Source: Dactylosporangium sp040689395 (GTDB taxonomy: Bacteria > Actinomycetota > Actinomycetes > Mycobacteriales > Micromonosporaceae). Taken from it: a stretch of 64,000 bases of DNA. The notes under the pieces were generated by a model. The model ran no database searches. It saw only the letters and a program-made list of their open reading frames with translations, and had not been told where the DNA came from. Position numbers and translations under genes: made by a program. Of this stretch, positions 51,055 through 58,773 are shown piece after piece (position 1 is the stretch's first letter; the number at the start of each line of letters is the position of its first letter). The stretch covers positions 186,001 to 250,000 of the forward strand of contig NZ_JBFAZX010000004.1 of NCBI RefSeq assembly GCF_040689395.1, read 5' to 3'.

Positions 51055-51705
51055 CTACCATCGCATCGATGTACCTCTAACGTCGAGCGTCGTTGCCGTC
51101 ATGCTCGCTGCGGCGTCCGAGGCCAGGTAGAGGGCCGCGAAGGCGGCGTCGTCCACGGTCGACTCGCGCGGTGTCCAGGACACGACATTCGCCCGCACGC
51201 CCGCGTCGGCGACCAGCAGGGCGTAGTGCCGGGTGAGCGCGGTCACCCCGCCGCCGACCGCGTTGGTCGCCGGGTCGGGGCCGTAGGGCGCGAGCGTCAC
51301 CACGGCGCCGACGCCGGCCTCGGTCATGCCGGGCAGGAATGCCTGCAGCGCCTGAAAGGTCGCCGTCAGTCCACTGTCGACGGTCCGCTGCCAGCCGCCG
51401 CCGGACGGCGACGGGCACGGCAGCACGAAGAGCAGGTCGGGCCGGCCGAGCTCGGCGAGCACGCCGAGCCGCACCGCGTCCATCGTGGCCGCTCCGGTCT
51501 CCTCGGCCAGGATGCCGATCGCCTCCGCGCCGCCCCAGCGCAGCTCGTCCACGAGGTCGGCGAGCCGGGCCTCGTCCGGGCCGACGACGGCGACCCGGGC
51601 GCCGCGCTCGGCGAGCATCCGGCACACCGCCGCGGACACCCCGTCGGGCCCGCCGAGCACCACGGCGACCCGGCCCTTCAACTCGAAGTACGACGATCCG
51701 AGCAC
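51055..51705 (-). CDS. Degenerate short-chain dehydrogenase-like protein
   Basis: A 216-aa SDR-fold protein. The cofactor loop reads VVLGGPDGVSAAVCRMLAER, not the usual GxxxGIG. The catalytic Tyr-x3-Lys pair is replaced by RHYALLVADAGVRANVV, so no Lys follows the Tyr at +4. The rest of the fold, including the late DAAFAALYLASDAAASMTAT, is intact. It may bind a nucleotide without reductase activity. GTG at 51705 is the start. Its 3' end lies 43 nt from the YdjM-like gene. Confidence 0.7.
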   Translation of the reverse strand: MLGSSYFELKGRVAVVLGGPDGVSAAVCRMLAERGARVAVVGPDEARLADLVDELRWGGAEAIGILAEETGAATMDAVRLGVLAELGRPDLLFVLPCPSPSGGGWQRTVDSGLTATFQALQAFLPGMTEAGVGAVVTLAPYGPDPATNAVGGGVTALTRHYALLVADAGVRANVVSWTPRESTVDDAAFAALYLASDAAASMTATTLDVRGTSMRW

Positions 51706-51745
51706 TGCATGCCACCCCCTTCCTCTTGCCGGCCCTTGTATCGGT

Positions 51746-51779
51746 GGGGGCCGCCGCGGTGATCGCCGCGGCGGCCCCC
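51746..51779. terminator. 14-bp hairpin between the SDR-like and DUF1707 genes
   Basis: GGGGGCCGCCGCGG (51746-51759) pairs with 51766-51779 around a 6-nt loop. It lies just past the stop of the DUF1707 gene on the minus strand and is the likely terminator of that gene. No T-tract. Confidence 0.7.
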
Positions 51780-51787
51780 GATCGGTG

Positions 51788-52261
51788 TCAGCGGGTCCAG
51801 CCCTGCCGCGCCGCGTGCCCCCACGGCCCGTGGCCCCAGCGCGGGTGGTGCCCGCCGTACGCCCGCCAGCGCGCATGCCTGGCCAGGCCGAACACCATGA
51901 AGAAGAGCGGGATCGCCGGCCAGAAGAAGTGCGCACCGGACAACACCCACAGCCCCATCAGCGCCGCCGCGACGACGGTTACGAAGCCGGCGTGGCCCCA
52001 CAGATGCCGGCGGCCGTCCCGGGCGAAGCGCGCCTTGGCCTCCGGCGTCTCGTGGAGTCCGCGCCGCCCGCCCTCGGGCAGGTCGGCGGTGAGCGGCGGC
52101 AGTTCGTCGCGGAACTTCGCGGCGTACACCTGGCCGAGCCGCTCCTCCCCCTCCTCGAGCGTGAGCCGGCCCTCGGTCATGCCGGCCCGCACCATGTTGG
52201 CGTACTGTTCGCGCTCCTCGTCCGAGGCGCGCACCCGTTCGCCGAACGTGTTACCGCTCAT
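51788..52261 (-). CDS. DUF1707 domain protein with two membrane helices
   Basis: A 157-aa protein. The N-terminal DUF1707 (SHOCT-like) segment spans about 10-60 (RVRASDEEREQYANMVRAGM, then EGRLTLEEGEERLGQVYAAK). Two hydrophobic segments follow (FVTVVAAALMGLWVLSG; FFWPAIPLFFMVFGLARH) and a His/Trp/Gly-rich tail. ATG at 52261. It is divergent from a sensor kinase/response regulator operon and a strong palindrome lies between them. A membrane-stress sensor role is plausible but unproven. Confidence 0.88.
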   Translation of the reverse strand: MSGNTFGERVRASDEEREQYANMVRAGMTEGRLTLEEGEERLGQVYAAKFRDELPPLTADLPEGGRRGLHETPEAKARFARDGRRHLWGHAGFVTVVAAALMGLWVLSGAHFFWPAIPLFFMVFGLARHARWRAYGGHHPRWGHGPWGHAARQGWTR

Positions 52262-52368
52262 GTGTCCCAAGCCCCCTTCCGTTGATGGGCTCCAGCGTGG
52301 CGCTCGGCGGCGCCGGGCGCGTCGCACCGGCGTCGGCTCGTGCGCTACCTCCGGCGACGCAGCCGGGC

Positions 52369-52400
52369 CCGGCGTGTACTCCCACGGGAGTACACGCCGG
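52369..52400. promoter_or_regulatory. 15-bp-arm perfect palindrome, candidate response-regulator site
   Basis: CCGGCGTGTACTCCC (52369-52383), 2-nt spacer AC, then its exact complement (52386-52400). It lies between the DUF1707 gene and the histidine kinase gene, 51 nt from the kinase GTG. A symmetrical site in a divergent promoter is the expected binding place of the LuxR-type response regulator encoded two genes on. Confidence 0.7.
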
Positions 52401-52450
52401 CGCGCCGGCGAGGCGATGCCGCAGGTGGGCGCCTCCACTACGTTTGTGCT

Positions 52451-53695
52451 GTGAGACGACCGCCGTGGGCCGACGAGCACCGCGCCGAGCGGCTGGAGCG
52501 CAAGTTCCAGCGCTTCGAGCGGCGCGTCGAGGGGCGGCGCTGGCCCGGGCCGCACCCGGTGCCGTTCGCGGTGTTCATCGCGCTCCTGCAGATCTTCGGC
52601 ACCCGCGCGGCGGCCTACGGCAGCACCGCCCACGAGCTGGACCAGACCGGCTACCTGCTGCTGATCGTCGGCCCGGCGGTCCTGGTGCTGCGCCACAAGC
52701 TGCCCCTGCTCACGCTCGCGGGGGCGCTGAGCGCGACGGTCGCCTACTTCGCACAGCTGTACCCCAACGGGCCGGGCTTCATCGCCGCGATCGTCGCCGT
52801 CTTCACCGCCCTGTCGGCGGGTTTTCGCTGGTTGACCTGGATCGCCGTGGTCGTCGCCTACGGCGCGTACGTCGTGCTGGTGCTGCCGCACGCCTCCATC
52901 GGGCGGCTTGTCGCCATCGGCGTGTGGTGCGTCATCATCGCGTTCTTCGGCGAGGCGGCCCGGGTGCGCGGCATGCGGTACGCCCAGATGGCCCGCGACC
53001 GCGCGCATCAGGAGGCACTCGCCCGGGCCGAGGAGGAGAAGGCCCGCAAGGAGCAGCAGCGCCGCCAGGCCAGCGACGAGCGGCTGCTCATCGCCCGGGA
53101 GCTGCACGACGTCATCGGCCACCACCTGTCGCTCATCAACGTCCAGGCCGGCGTCGGGCTGCACCTGATGGACGAGCAGCCCGAGCAGGCCCGGGTGGCG
53201 CTCACCGCGATCAAGCACGCCAGCGCCGAGGCGCTCAAGGAGACCCGGGCGGTGCTCGCCGGACTCAACCCGGGAGAGGCGGCGCCGCGCACCCCTGCAC
53301 CCGGCCTGGCCGACCTGGAGCGGCTGGCCGGCGAGGCCCGCGGCGCGGGGCTGCCCGTCACGCTCGACACCGTCGGCGAGCCCCGGGCACTGCCGCCGCA
53401 GGTGGACCGGGCGGCGTACCGCATCGTCCAGGAGGCACTCACGAACGTCCGCCGCCACGCCGGCCCGCACGCCACGGCGACGGTCGTCGTCGGCTACGGC
53501 CCGGCCGAGCTCAGCGTCGTCGTCACCGACGACGGTGCGGGCGCGGCGGCGGACGCCGGCCTGGTCGGCAACGGCATCGCCGGCATGCGCCACCGCGCCG
53601 CCACGTTCGGCGGCACCGTCGAGGCCGGCCCGCGCGAGGCCGGCGGCTTCGAGGTCCGCGCCACGATCCCCCTGCGTGAGGAAGACAAACCGTGA
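52451..53695 (+). CDS. Sensor histidine kinase (HisKA_3 type)
   Basis: A 414-aa kinase of the DesK/NarX-like class. The N-terminal part has four to five helices (PVPFAVFIALLQIFGTRAAA; LIVGPAVLVLRHKLPLLTLA; LVAIGVWCVIIAFFG) with no large outer domain. A coiled linker follows (AEEEKARKEQQRRQASDERL), then HisKA_3 with the phospho-His in ARELHDVIGHHLSLINVQAG and a GHKL ATPase (YRIVQEALTNVRRHAG, VVVTDDGAGA). GTG at 52451 (MRRPPWADEHRAERL) is the best start; in-frame upstream codons cross the palindrome. Its stop overlaps the regulator gene (GTGA). Confidence 0.92.
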   Translation: MRRPPWADEHRAERLERKFQRFERRVEGRRWPGPHPVPFAVFIALLQIFGTRAAAYGSTAHELDQTGYLLLIVGPAVLVLRHKLPLLTLAGALSATVAYFAQLYPNGPGFIAAIVAVFTALSAGFRWLTWIAVVVAYGAYVVLVLPHASIGRLVAIGVWCVIIAFFGEAARVRGMRYAQMARDRAHQEALARAEEEKARKEQQRRQASDERLLIARELHDVIGHHLSLINVQAGVGLHLMDEQPEQARVALTAIKHASAEALKETRAVLAGLNPGEAAPRTPAPGLADLERLAGEARGAGLPVTLDTVGEPRALPPQVDRAAYRIVQEALTNVRRHAGPHATATVVVGYGPAELSVVVTDDGAGAAADAGLVGNGIAGMRHRAATFGGTVEAGPREAGGFEVRATIPLREEDKP

Positions 53696-54357
53696 TCAAG
53701 GTCCTGCTGGCCGACGACCAGGCGCTGGTGCGGGCGGGCTTCCGCGCCCTGCTCGACGCGCAGTCCGACATCGAGGTGGTCGGCGAGGCGGCCGACGGCA
53801 CGGACGCCGTACGCCTGGCGGTGCGGACCCGCCCCGACGTGGTCCTCATGGACATCCGCATGCCCGTCCTCGACGGCCTGGAGGCGACCCGGCAGATCGC
53901 CGCCGACGCCCGCCTCGCCGACGTGCGCATCGTCATCCTGACCACGTTCGACCTCGACGAGTACGTCTTCGAGGCGCTGCGCGTCGGCGCCAGCGGCTTC
54001 CTGGTCAAGGACACCGAGCCGGTCGACCTGCTGCGTGGCGTGCGCGCGGTCGCGGCCGGCGACGCGCTGCTGTCGCCGGGCGTGACCCGCCGGCTCATCG
54101 AGGAGTTCGCCAGCCACTCCCGCGCGCCGCTCGCCCCGATGTCGCTGGACACCCTCACCGACCGCGAACGCGAGGTGATGGCCCTGGTCGGCGCCGGCCT
54201 GTCCAACGAGGACATCGCGGCGAAGCTCTACGTCAGCCCCGCCACCGCGAAGACCCACGTCAGCCGCGCCATGATCAAGCTCGGCGCCCGCGACCGCGCC
54301 CAGCTCGTCGTCTTCGCCTACGAGGCCGGCCTGGTCCGCCCCGGCTGGCTCGGCTGA
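53692..54357 (+). CDS. LuxR/NarL-type response regulator
   Basis: A 221-aa regulator. The receiver domain has acidic residues DD (LLADDQAL), the phospho-Asp in DVVLMDIRMPVLDG, Thr in ILTTFDLDEYV and Lys in FLVKDTEP. The LuxR helix-turn-helix is at about 150-210 (LTDREREVMALVGAGLSNED, then IAAKLYVSPATAKTHVSRAM). GTG at 53692 overlaps the kinase stop. The pair forms a two-component system; the palindrome at 52369-52400 is the natural site. Confidence 0.93.
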   Translation: MIKVLLADDQALVRAGFRALLDAQSDIEVVGEAADGTDAVRLAVRTRPDVVLMDIRMPVLDGLEATRQIAADARLADVRIVILTTFDLDEYVFEALRVGASGFLVKDTEPVDLLRGVRAVAAGDALLSPGVTRRLIEEFASHSRAPLAPMSLDTLTDREREVMALVGAGLSNEDIAAKLYVSPATAKTHVSRAMIKLGARDRAQLVVFAYEAGLVRPGWLG

Positions 54358-54384
54358 AACCGTCGGTGACGCCCGGGCGCGGGC

Positions 54385-56631
54385 TCAGCGGCGGCGGCGC
54401 TGCCAATGCAGCGGGCGGGGGTCGAGGGTCCACAGCAGGCGGCGCCACCACGGGCGGCGCGACCTGAGCTCCTCCAGGTAGGCGACGGCCTGGGCGGTGG
54501 CGCGGGCGGCCTGGGGCTCGCCCGGGCCGGCGGCGGGAGCCGCGAAGGCCACCGCGTTGACGAGCGCGGCCAGGTCGTCGATCGGGGGCGCGGCCGGGCG
54601 CAGGAGGCGCGGCGCGGCGTGGGCCCGGTGCTCGGCGGCCGTCACGGCGTGGTGGGCGATCTCACCCGCCGTGAGGTGCGCCGGCGCGGGACGGCCCGCC
54701 TGGCGCAGGCCGATGAGCACCTCACTCCAGGCGGCGTCGATGCGCGCCGACGGGGGACCCTCCGCCAGGCGCCGACGCCGGCGGTTGCGCAGCACCAGCG
54801 GTACCGCCACGAAATAACCGGCCACGAACAGCAACGCGGCCACGGCGGCCGAGGCGGCGATCAGCGGGCTGGCTGCGGAGCCGGCGGGAGCCGCGGCGAC
54901 CGAGGGGGAGCCCGAGCGGGCCGACGGGGCGCTCGCGGTGACGGACGGCGGCGGCACCGGCTGCGGCGGCGGCTGCGACGGCGGCGCCTTCGGGCGGAAG
55001 TCGTCCTCGATCGGGCGCTGCATGGTGTCGGACTTGGGCAGCGGGTCGAACGCGACCCAGCCGAAGCCCTTGAACTGGATCTCCGGCCAGGCGATGGCGT
55101 CGGCGCCGCGGACCGCCTTGTCGTTCTTGTGCGTCTGGAAGCCCACGACCACGCGGGTGGGCAGGCCGGCCAGCCGGGCCAGGACCGCGAAGGCGGCGGT
55201 GAACTGCTCGGAGGTCCCCTTCTGCCCGCCGAGCTGCTTGTTGCCGAACAGGAAGTGCTCGACGTTGGGGTACGCGTGGCCACTGGGCGCGTCGGAGACG
55301 AGCTTGTAGTGCTCGCTCAGCCACTGCTGGATGGCGAACGCGCGCTGGTACGGGTTGGAGACGCCCTCGCCGAGGTGCGCGGAGAGCTGGGCGATCGAGT
55401 CGGGGACCTTGCCGGGCAGGGCGAGGAAGCGGGCCGCCTCGGTGGGGGCGGGCACGTCGGCGACGAACAGGGCCTGGTCGTCGGGGCGCGGCTGCTGGCG
55501 CGACGTGACCGTGTACGTCAGGCCCTTCCGCACCCCGTCATTGAGCGCGACCGTGCCGGTCTCGGCGTCGTAGGCGACCCGGACGCCGTCGACGCGCTGC
55601 GGGGTGGCGACACCGGGCAGCAGACGGCCGTCGAGCTCGTAGATCGTGATCGTCTGGGTGACCTCGGGGCCGTCGCCCTCGGGGCGGCCCAGGACGCGGC
55701 CGGCGTTGCGATAGACCGAGCCGATCCGCCAGGTGACGCCGTCGTAGTCGCTGAGCACGGCGAGCCGGATCGGCGGTTCCTGCTGGGCGCCGGGGCCGGG
55801 GGCGACGACCGCGTCGAAGAGGTGCTGGCCCTTGTTGAGGTTCCAGCCGGACAGGCGCACGAGCGGGTTCTCGTCGAGCGCGTCCAGCTGCGGCGGGGTG
55901 ACGTAGTTGCGCGGGTCGACCGGGGTGTCGTTGCCCCGGCCGGCGACGGCCGGGCCGAGGAGCTGGGAGAGCAGGACGACGACGGCGACGCCGGCCGCCG
56001 CGCCGGCACCCACCCGGACGCCGATCGTCCGCTTCTGCGTTTTCGTCAGGACGTCGGATGACAGATCGGCCCGAGCACTCGCGATCAGGCCGAGCGCGGC
56101 GAAGGCGGCGTAGGCGAGCGGGATCCACGTCGTGGCGCGCACCGCCGTGGTGTCGGGGCCGACCAGGTACAGCGCGGCGGCGTACAGCAGCGTCGGCGCG
56201 GTGTAGGACAGCAGCACCCGGCCGTAGCGCACCCCGACCTCGGCCGCGGCGAGCCCGGCCAGCCAGGTGGCGATGACCGGCAGCAGGACCGTGTCCGGCT
56301 GCGGCTCGACCGGGATCAGCGCGGTGAGCAGCCGCGGGATGCTGTTGCGCAGCGCCTCCCGGGCGATGTCGGGCACCGCGCCCGGGATCTGCCCGGCCTG
56401 TGCGGAGACGCGCACGGCGACGAACGTCATGACGACCAGGCCGAGCACCGAGGCGGGCGCCGCCGTCCAGCCCGGCAGCCGGCGGACCGCGACGCTGATG
56501 AGCACGGAGGCGGCCGCGGCGATGGTGGTGAGCAGCGGCAGCAGGGTGCCGTTGTAGATCGGGGCGAGCGAGAGCCCGGCCAGGACGAGCATGCCGAGCA
56601 GCGACACCGGCACGAGCGGGCGGCTCACCAT
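54385..56631 (-). CDS. Transglutaminase-like membrane protein lacking catalytic Cys and His
   Basis: A 748-aa protein of the DUF3488-transglutaminase type. About six helices in the first 230 residues (for example VSLLGMLVLAGLSLAPIYNG) are followed by an extracellular transglutaminase-like domain (about 430-560), a Pro-rich linker, one helix (ASPLIAASAAVAALLFVAGY) and a DUF4129-like C-terminus. The active-site segment reads KGTSEQFTAAFAVLARLAGL: Ser stands where the catalytic Cys is normal. DAIAWPEIQF has Ile where the His of HAW is expected. It is therefore probably a non-enzymatic scaffold. ATG 56631 overlaps the DUF58 stop. Confidence 0.88.
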   Translation of the reverse strand: MVSRPLVPVSLLGMLVLAGLSLAPIYNGTLLPLLTTIAAAASVLISVAVRRLPGWTAAPASVLGLVVMTFVAVRVSAQAGQIPGAVPDIAREALRNSIPRLLTALIPVEPQPDTVLLPVIATWLAGLAAAEVGVRYGRVLLSYTAPTLLYAAALYLVGPDTTAVRATTWIPLAYAAFAALGLIASARADLSSDVLTKTQKRTIGVRVGAGAAAGVAVVVLLSQLLGPAVAGRGNDTPVDPRNYVTPPQLDALDENPLVRLSGWNLNKGQHLFDAVVAPGPGAQQEPPIRLAVLSDYDGVTWRIGSVYRNAGRVLGRPEGDGPEVTQTITIYELDGRLLPGVATPQRVDGVRVAYDAETGTVALNDGVRKGLTYTVTSRQQPRPDDQALFVADVPAPTEAARFLALPGKVPDSIAQLSAHLGEGVSNPYQRAFAIQQWLSEHYKLVSDAPSGHAYPNVEHFLFGNKQLGGQKGTSEQFTAAFAVLARLAGLPTRVVVGFQTHKNDKAVRGADAIAWPEIQFKGFGWVAFDPLPKSDTMQRPIEDDFRPKAPPSQPPPQPVPPPSVTASAPSARSGSPSVAAAPAGSAASPLIAASAAVAALLFVAGYFVAVPLVLRNRRRRRLAEGPPSARIDAAWSEVLIGLRQAGRPAPAHLTAGEIAHHAVTAAEHRAHAAPRLLRPAAPPIDDLAALVNAVAFAAPAAGPGEPQAARATAQAVAYLEELRSRRPWWRRLLWTLDPRPLHWQRRRR

Positions 56632-57764
56632 GCCTGGACCCCGTCCCACGCGGCGGCGAACTCGGCGCCGTCGCGCACGGCGAGGACGACGACGCGCTCC
56701 AGCGCCGGGCGGGCGTCGCCGAACACGCCCGCGACCAGGGTGGGGTATGCGGTGCGCAGGGTGCTGACCCGGGAGAGGTCAGCCTCGCCGCTGAGGTAGA
56801 CGAGGGTGTCCCCGAGGCGCTGGGTGCGCAGCGCCGCGATCGACTTTTCGGGTGCTTCCGGTTTATCTGACATATCCGACATCTCGGCCTCGGCCAGCAG
56901 GTCCAGGTAGTCGCGGGCGGTGTTGCCCGAGGCCACCTGGACCTGCCGGCCGCCCGACAGCAGCCGCAGCGCGATCGGCAGCTCCTCGCGGAAGGCTGCC
57001 ATCACCAGCGACGCCGCCGCCTCGCACGCGGATTCGAACAGCTGCGGGTCGGCGTAGGAGGCGCGGCGATCGTCCAGCAGCACGACCAGGCGCGGCAGGC
57101 TGGTGTCCAGCTGCTCGCGCACCATCAGCTCGCCGACCCGGGCCGACGTGCGCCAGTGCACCCGCCGCAGCTCGTCGCCGACGACGTACTCCCGCAGCGT
57201 GTCGAACGTGATCGTGCCGTGCGGCACCCGGTCGTCGCGCCCGTCCAGGGAGCGCGTGACACCCGTCGGCACGGCGGAGAGCCGGTGCACCCGCGGGTAG
57301 ACCCACACCCGCGCCGTCCCGCCGTAGCCGCGGGCGAGCGACAGCAGGCCGAGCGGGTCGCCGCGCACCACGCGCAGCGGGCCGATCGCCACCACGCCGC
57401 GGCGGGCGGTCGGCACCGGGTACTGCGCCGTCGTCTCGCCCCCCGCCTTGAGGCGCAGCAGCGGTACCGGCACGGAGGCCTCCCCGCAGCGGTCGTGCGC
57501 GACCAGGGTGGCGCCCCGCAGCCGGCTGGTGTTGCCGACCCGCAGCGTGACCGTGCTCGACTCGCCGCGCATGACCCGGTCCGGCTCGACGCCGCGGGAG
57601 ACGGTCAGCCGGGCATGCCACCAGATGTAGGCGACGGCGAAGGCGAGCGCGGCGACGGCGGCGGTGCCGAGCACGACGAGATGCGGGTAGCCGAAGACCA
57701 GCCCGACGCCGAGCAGCACCGCGGCCGCCGCACACAGCCCGGCCCCGCGGGCGGTGAGGCGCAT
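56625..57764 (-). CDS. DUF58 domain protein with membrane anchor (second system)
   Basis: A 379-aa protein with two N-terminal helices (GLCAAAAVLLGVGLVFGYPH; LVVLGTAAVAALAFAVAYIW), a beta domain (about 60-160) and the DUF58 block REYVVGDELRRVHWRTSARV near residue 190, followed by VVLLDDRRASYAD. It is typical of moxR-DUF58-transglutaminase operons. Starts 4 nt after the moxR stop and overlaps the transglutaminase ATG by 7 nt. Confidence 0.9.
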   Translation of the reverse strand: MRLTARGAGLCAAAAVLLGVGLVFGYPHLVVLGTAAVAALAFAVAYIWWHARLTVSRGVEPDRVMRGESSTVTLRVGNTSRLRGATLVAHDRCGEASVPVPLLRLKAGGETTAQYPVPTARRGVVAIGPLRVVRGDPLGLLSLARGYGGTARVWVYPRVHRLSAVPTGVTRSLDGRDDRVPHGTITFDTLREYVVGDELRRVHWRTSARVGELMVREQLDTSLPRLVVLLDDRRASYADPQLFESACEAAASLVMAAFREELPIALRLLSGGRQVQVASGNTARDYLDLLAEAEMSDMSDKPEAPEKSIAALRTQRLGDTLVYLSGEADLSRVSTLRTAYPTLVAGVFGDARPALERVVVLAVRDGAEFAAAWDGVQAW

Positions 57765-57768
57765 CGGC

Positions 57769-58764
57769 TCAGGCCGCGACGGGAGACGGCACGGACACCG
57801 CGTCGAGCACCTCGCGGACGACGTGGGCCTGCGCCACGCCGCGCACCTGCGCGTCCGGCGAGAGCACCAGCCGGTGCGCGAACACCGGCTCCGCGAGAGC
57901 CTTGACGTCCTCGGGCACGACGTAGCCGCGCCCGTCGGTGAGCGCGTAGGCGCACGCCGCGCGGGTCAGCGCGATCACGCCGCGCGGGCTGACCCCGATG
58001 CGGACCTGCGGGTGCGAGCGGGTCGCGTTGCCCAGCCTCACGGCGTATCCCAGCAGCGGATCGGCGATGTGCACGCGCCGGGCCAGCCGCACCAGCTGGG
58101 CGACGGCCTGCGTGTCGGTGACCGGGTCCAGTGCCTCGGGGGAGCGGGTCACCGCGCCGCGCAGCACCTCGATCTCGACCGCCTCGCTGGGGTAGCCGAC
58201 GGCGAGCTTCATCAGGAACCGGTCCAGCTGCGCCTCGGGCAGCCGGTATGTGCCGTCCATCTCGATCGGGTTCTGGGTCGCGACCACGAGGAACGGCCGG
58301 GGAACCCCGTGCCGCACGCCGTCGACGGTGACGTAGCGCTCCTCCATGACCTCCAGCAGTGCCGACTGCGTCTTGGGCGAGGCCCGGTTGATCTCGTCGG
58401 CGATGACGATGTTGGCGAACACCGGCCCGGGGTGGAACTCGAAGCCGCGGGTCGCCTGGTTGAAGATCGTCACGCCGGTGACGTCGGAGGGCAGCAGGTC
58501 GGGCGTGAACTGGATGCGCCGCCACTGGCCCTGCACGCTGGCCGCCATCGCCCGGGCGAGCGTGGTCTTGCCGACGCCCGGCACGTCCTCGAGCAGCACG
58601 TGCCCCTCGGCCAGCAGCGCGGTCATGGTCAGCCGCACCACCTGGGGCTTGCCCAGCACGATCGACTCGATGTTGCGCGCGAGGCGGCCGACCAGCTCGG
58701 CCGCCGCGACCACCTCCTCGTTGGCGGGTTGACCAGATTCCGCGGACTGTTCAGGCGAGATCAC
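57769..58764 (-). CDS. MoxR-family AAA+ ATPase (second system)
   Basis: A 331-aa AAA+ ATPase. Walker A is LLEDVPGVGKTTLARA, Walker B is VIADEINRASPKTQSALLEV, sensor 1 is VVATQNPIEMDGTYRLPEAQ, and the arginine segment is LDRFLMKLAVGYP. The sequence is distinct from the first MoxR (17.6 kb). It starts 9 nt after the Fn3 protein gene ends and continues into DUF58, so all four genes are one transcript. It probably acts on the assembly of the membrane and exported partners. Confidence 0.93.
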   Translation of the reverse strand: MISPEQSAESGQPANEEVVAAAELVGRLARNIESIVLGKPQVVRLTMTALLAEGHVLLEDVPGVGKTTLARAMAASVQGQWRRIQFTPDLLPSDVTGVTIFNQATRGFEFHPGPVFANIVIADEINRASPKTQSALLEVMEERYVTVDGVRHGVPRPFLVVATQNPIEMDGTYRLPEAQLDRFLMKLAVGYPSEAVEIEVLRGAVTRSPEALDPVTDTQAVAQLVRLARRVHIADPLLGYAVRLGNATRSHPQVRIGVSPRGVIALTRAACAYALTDGRGYVVPEDVKALAEPVFAHRLVLSPDAQVRGVAQAHVVREVLDAVSVPSPVAA

Positions 58765-58773
58765 GATGCTCCA

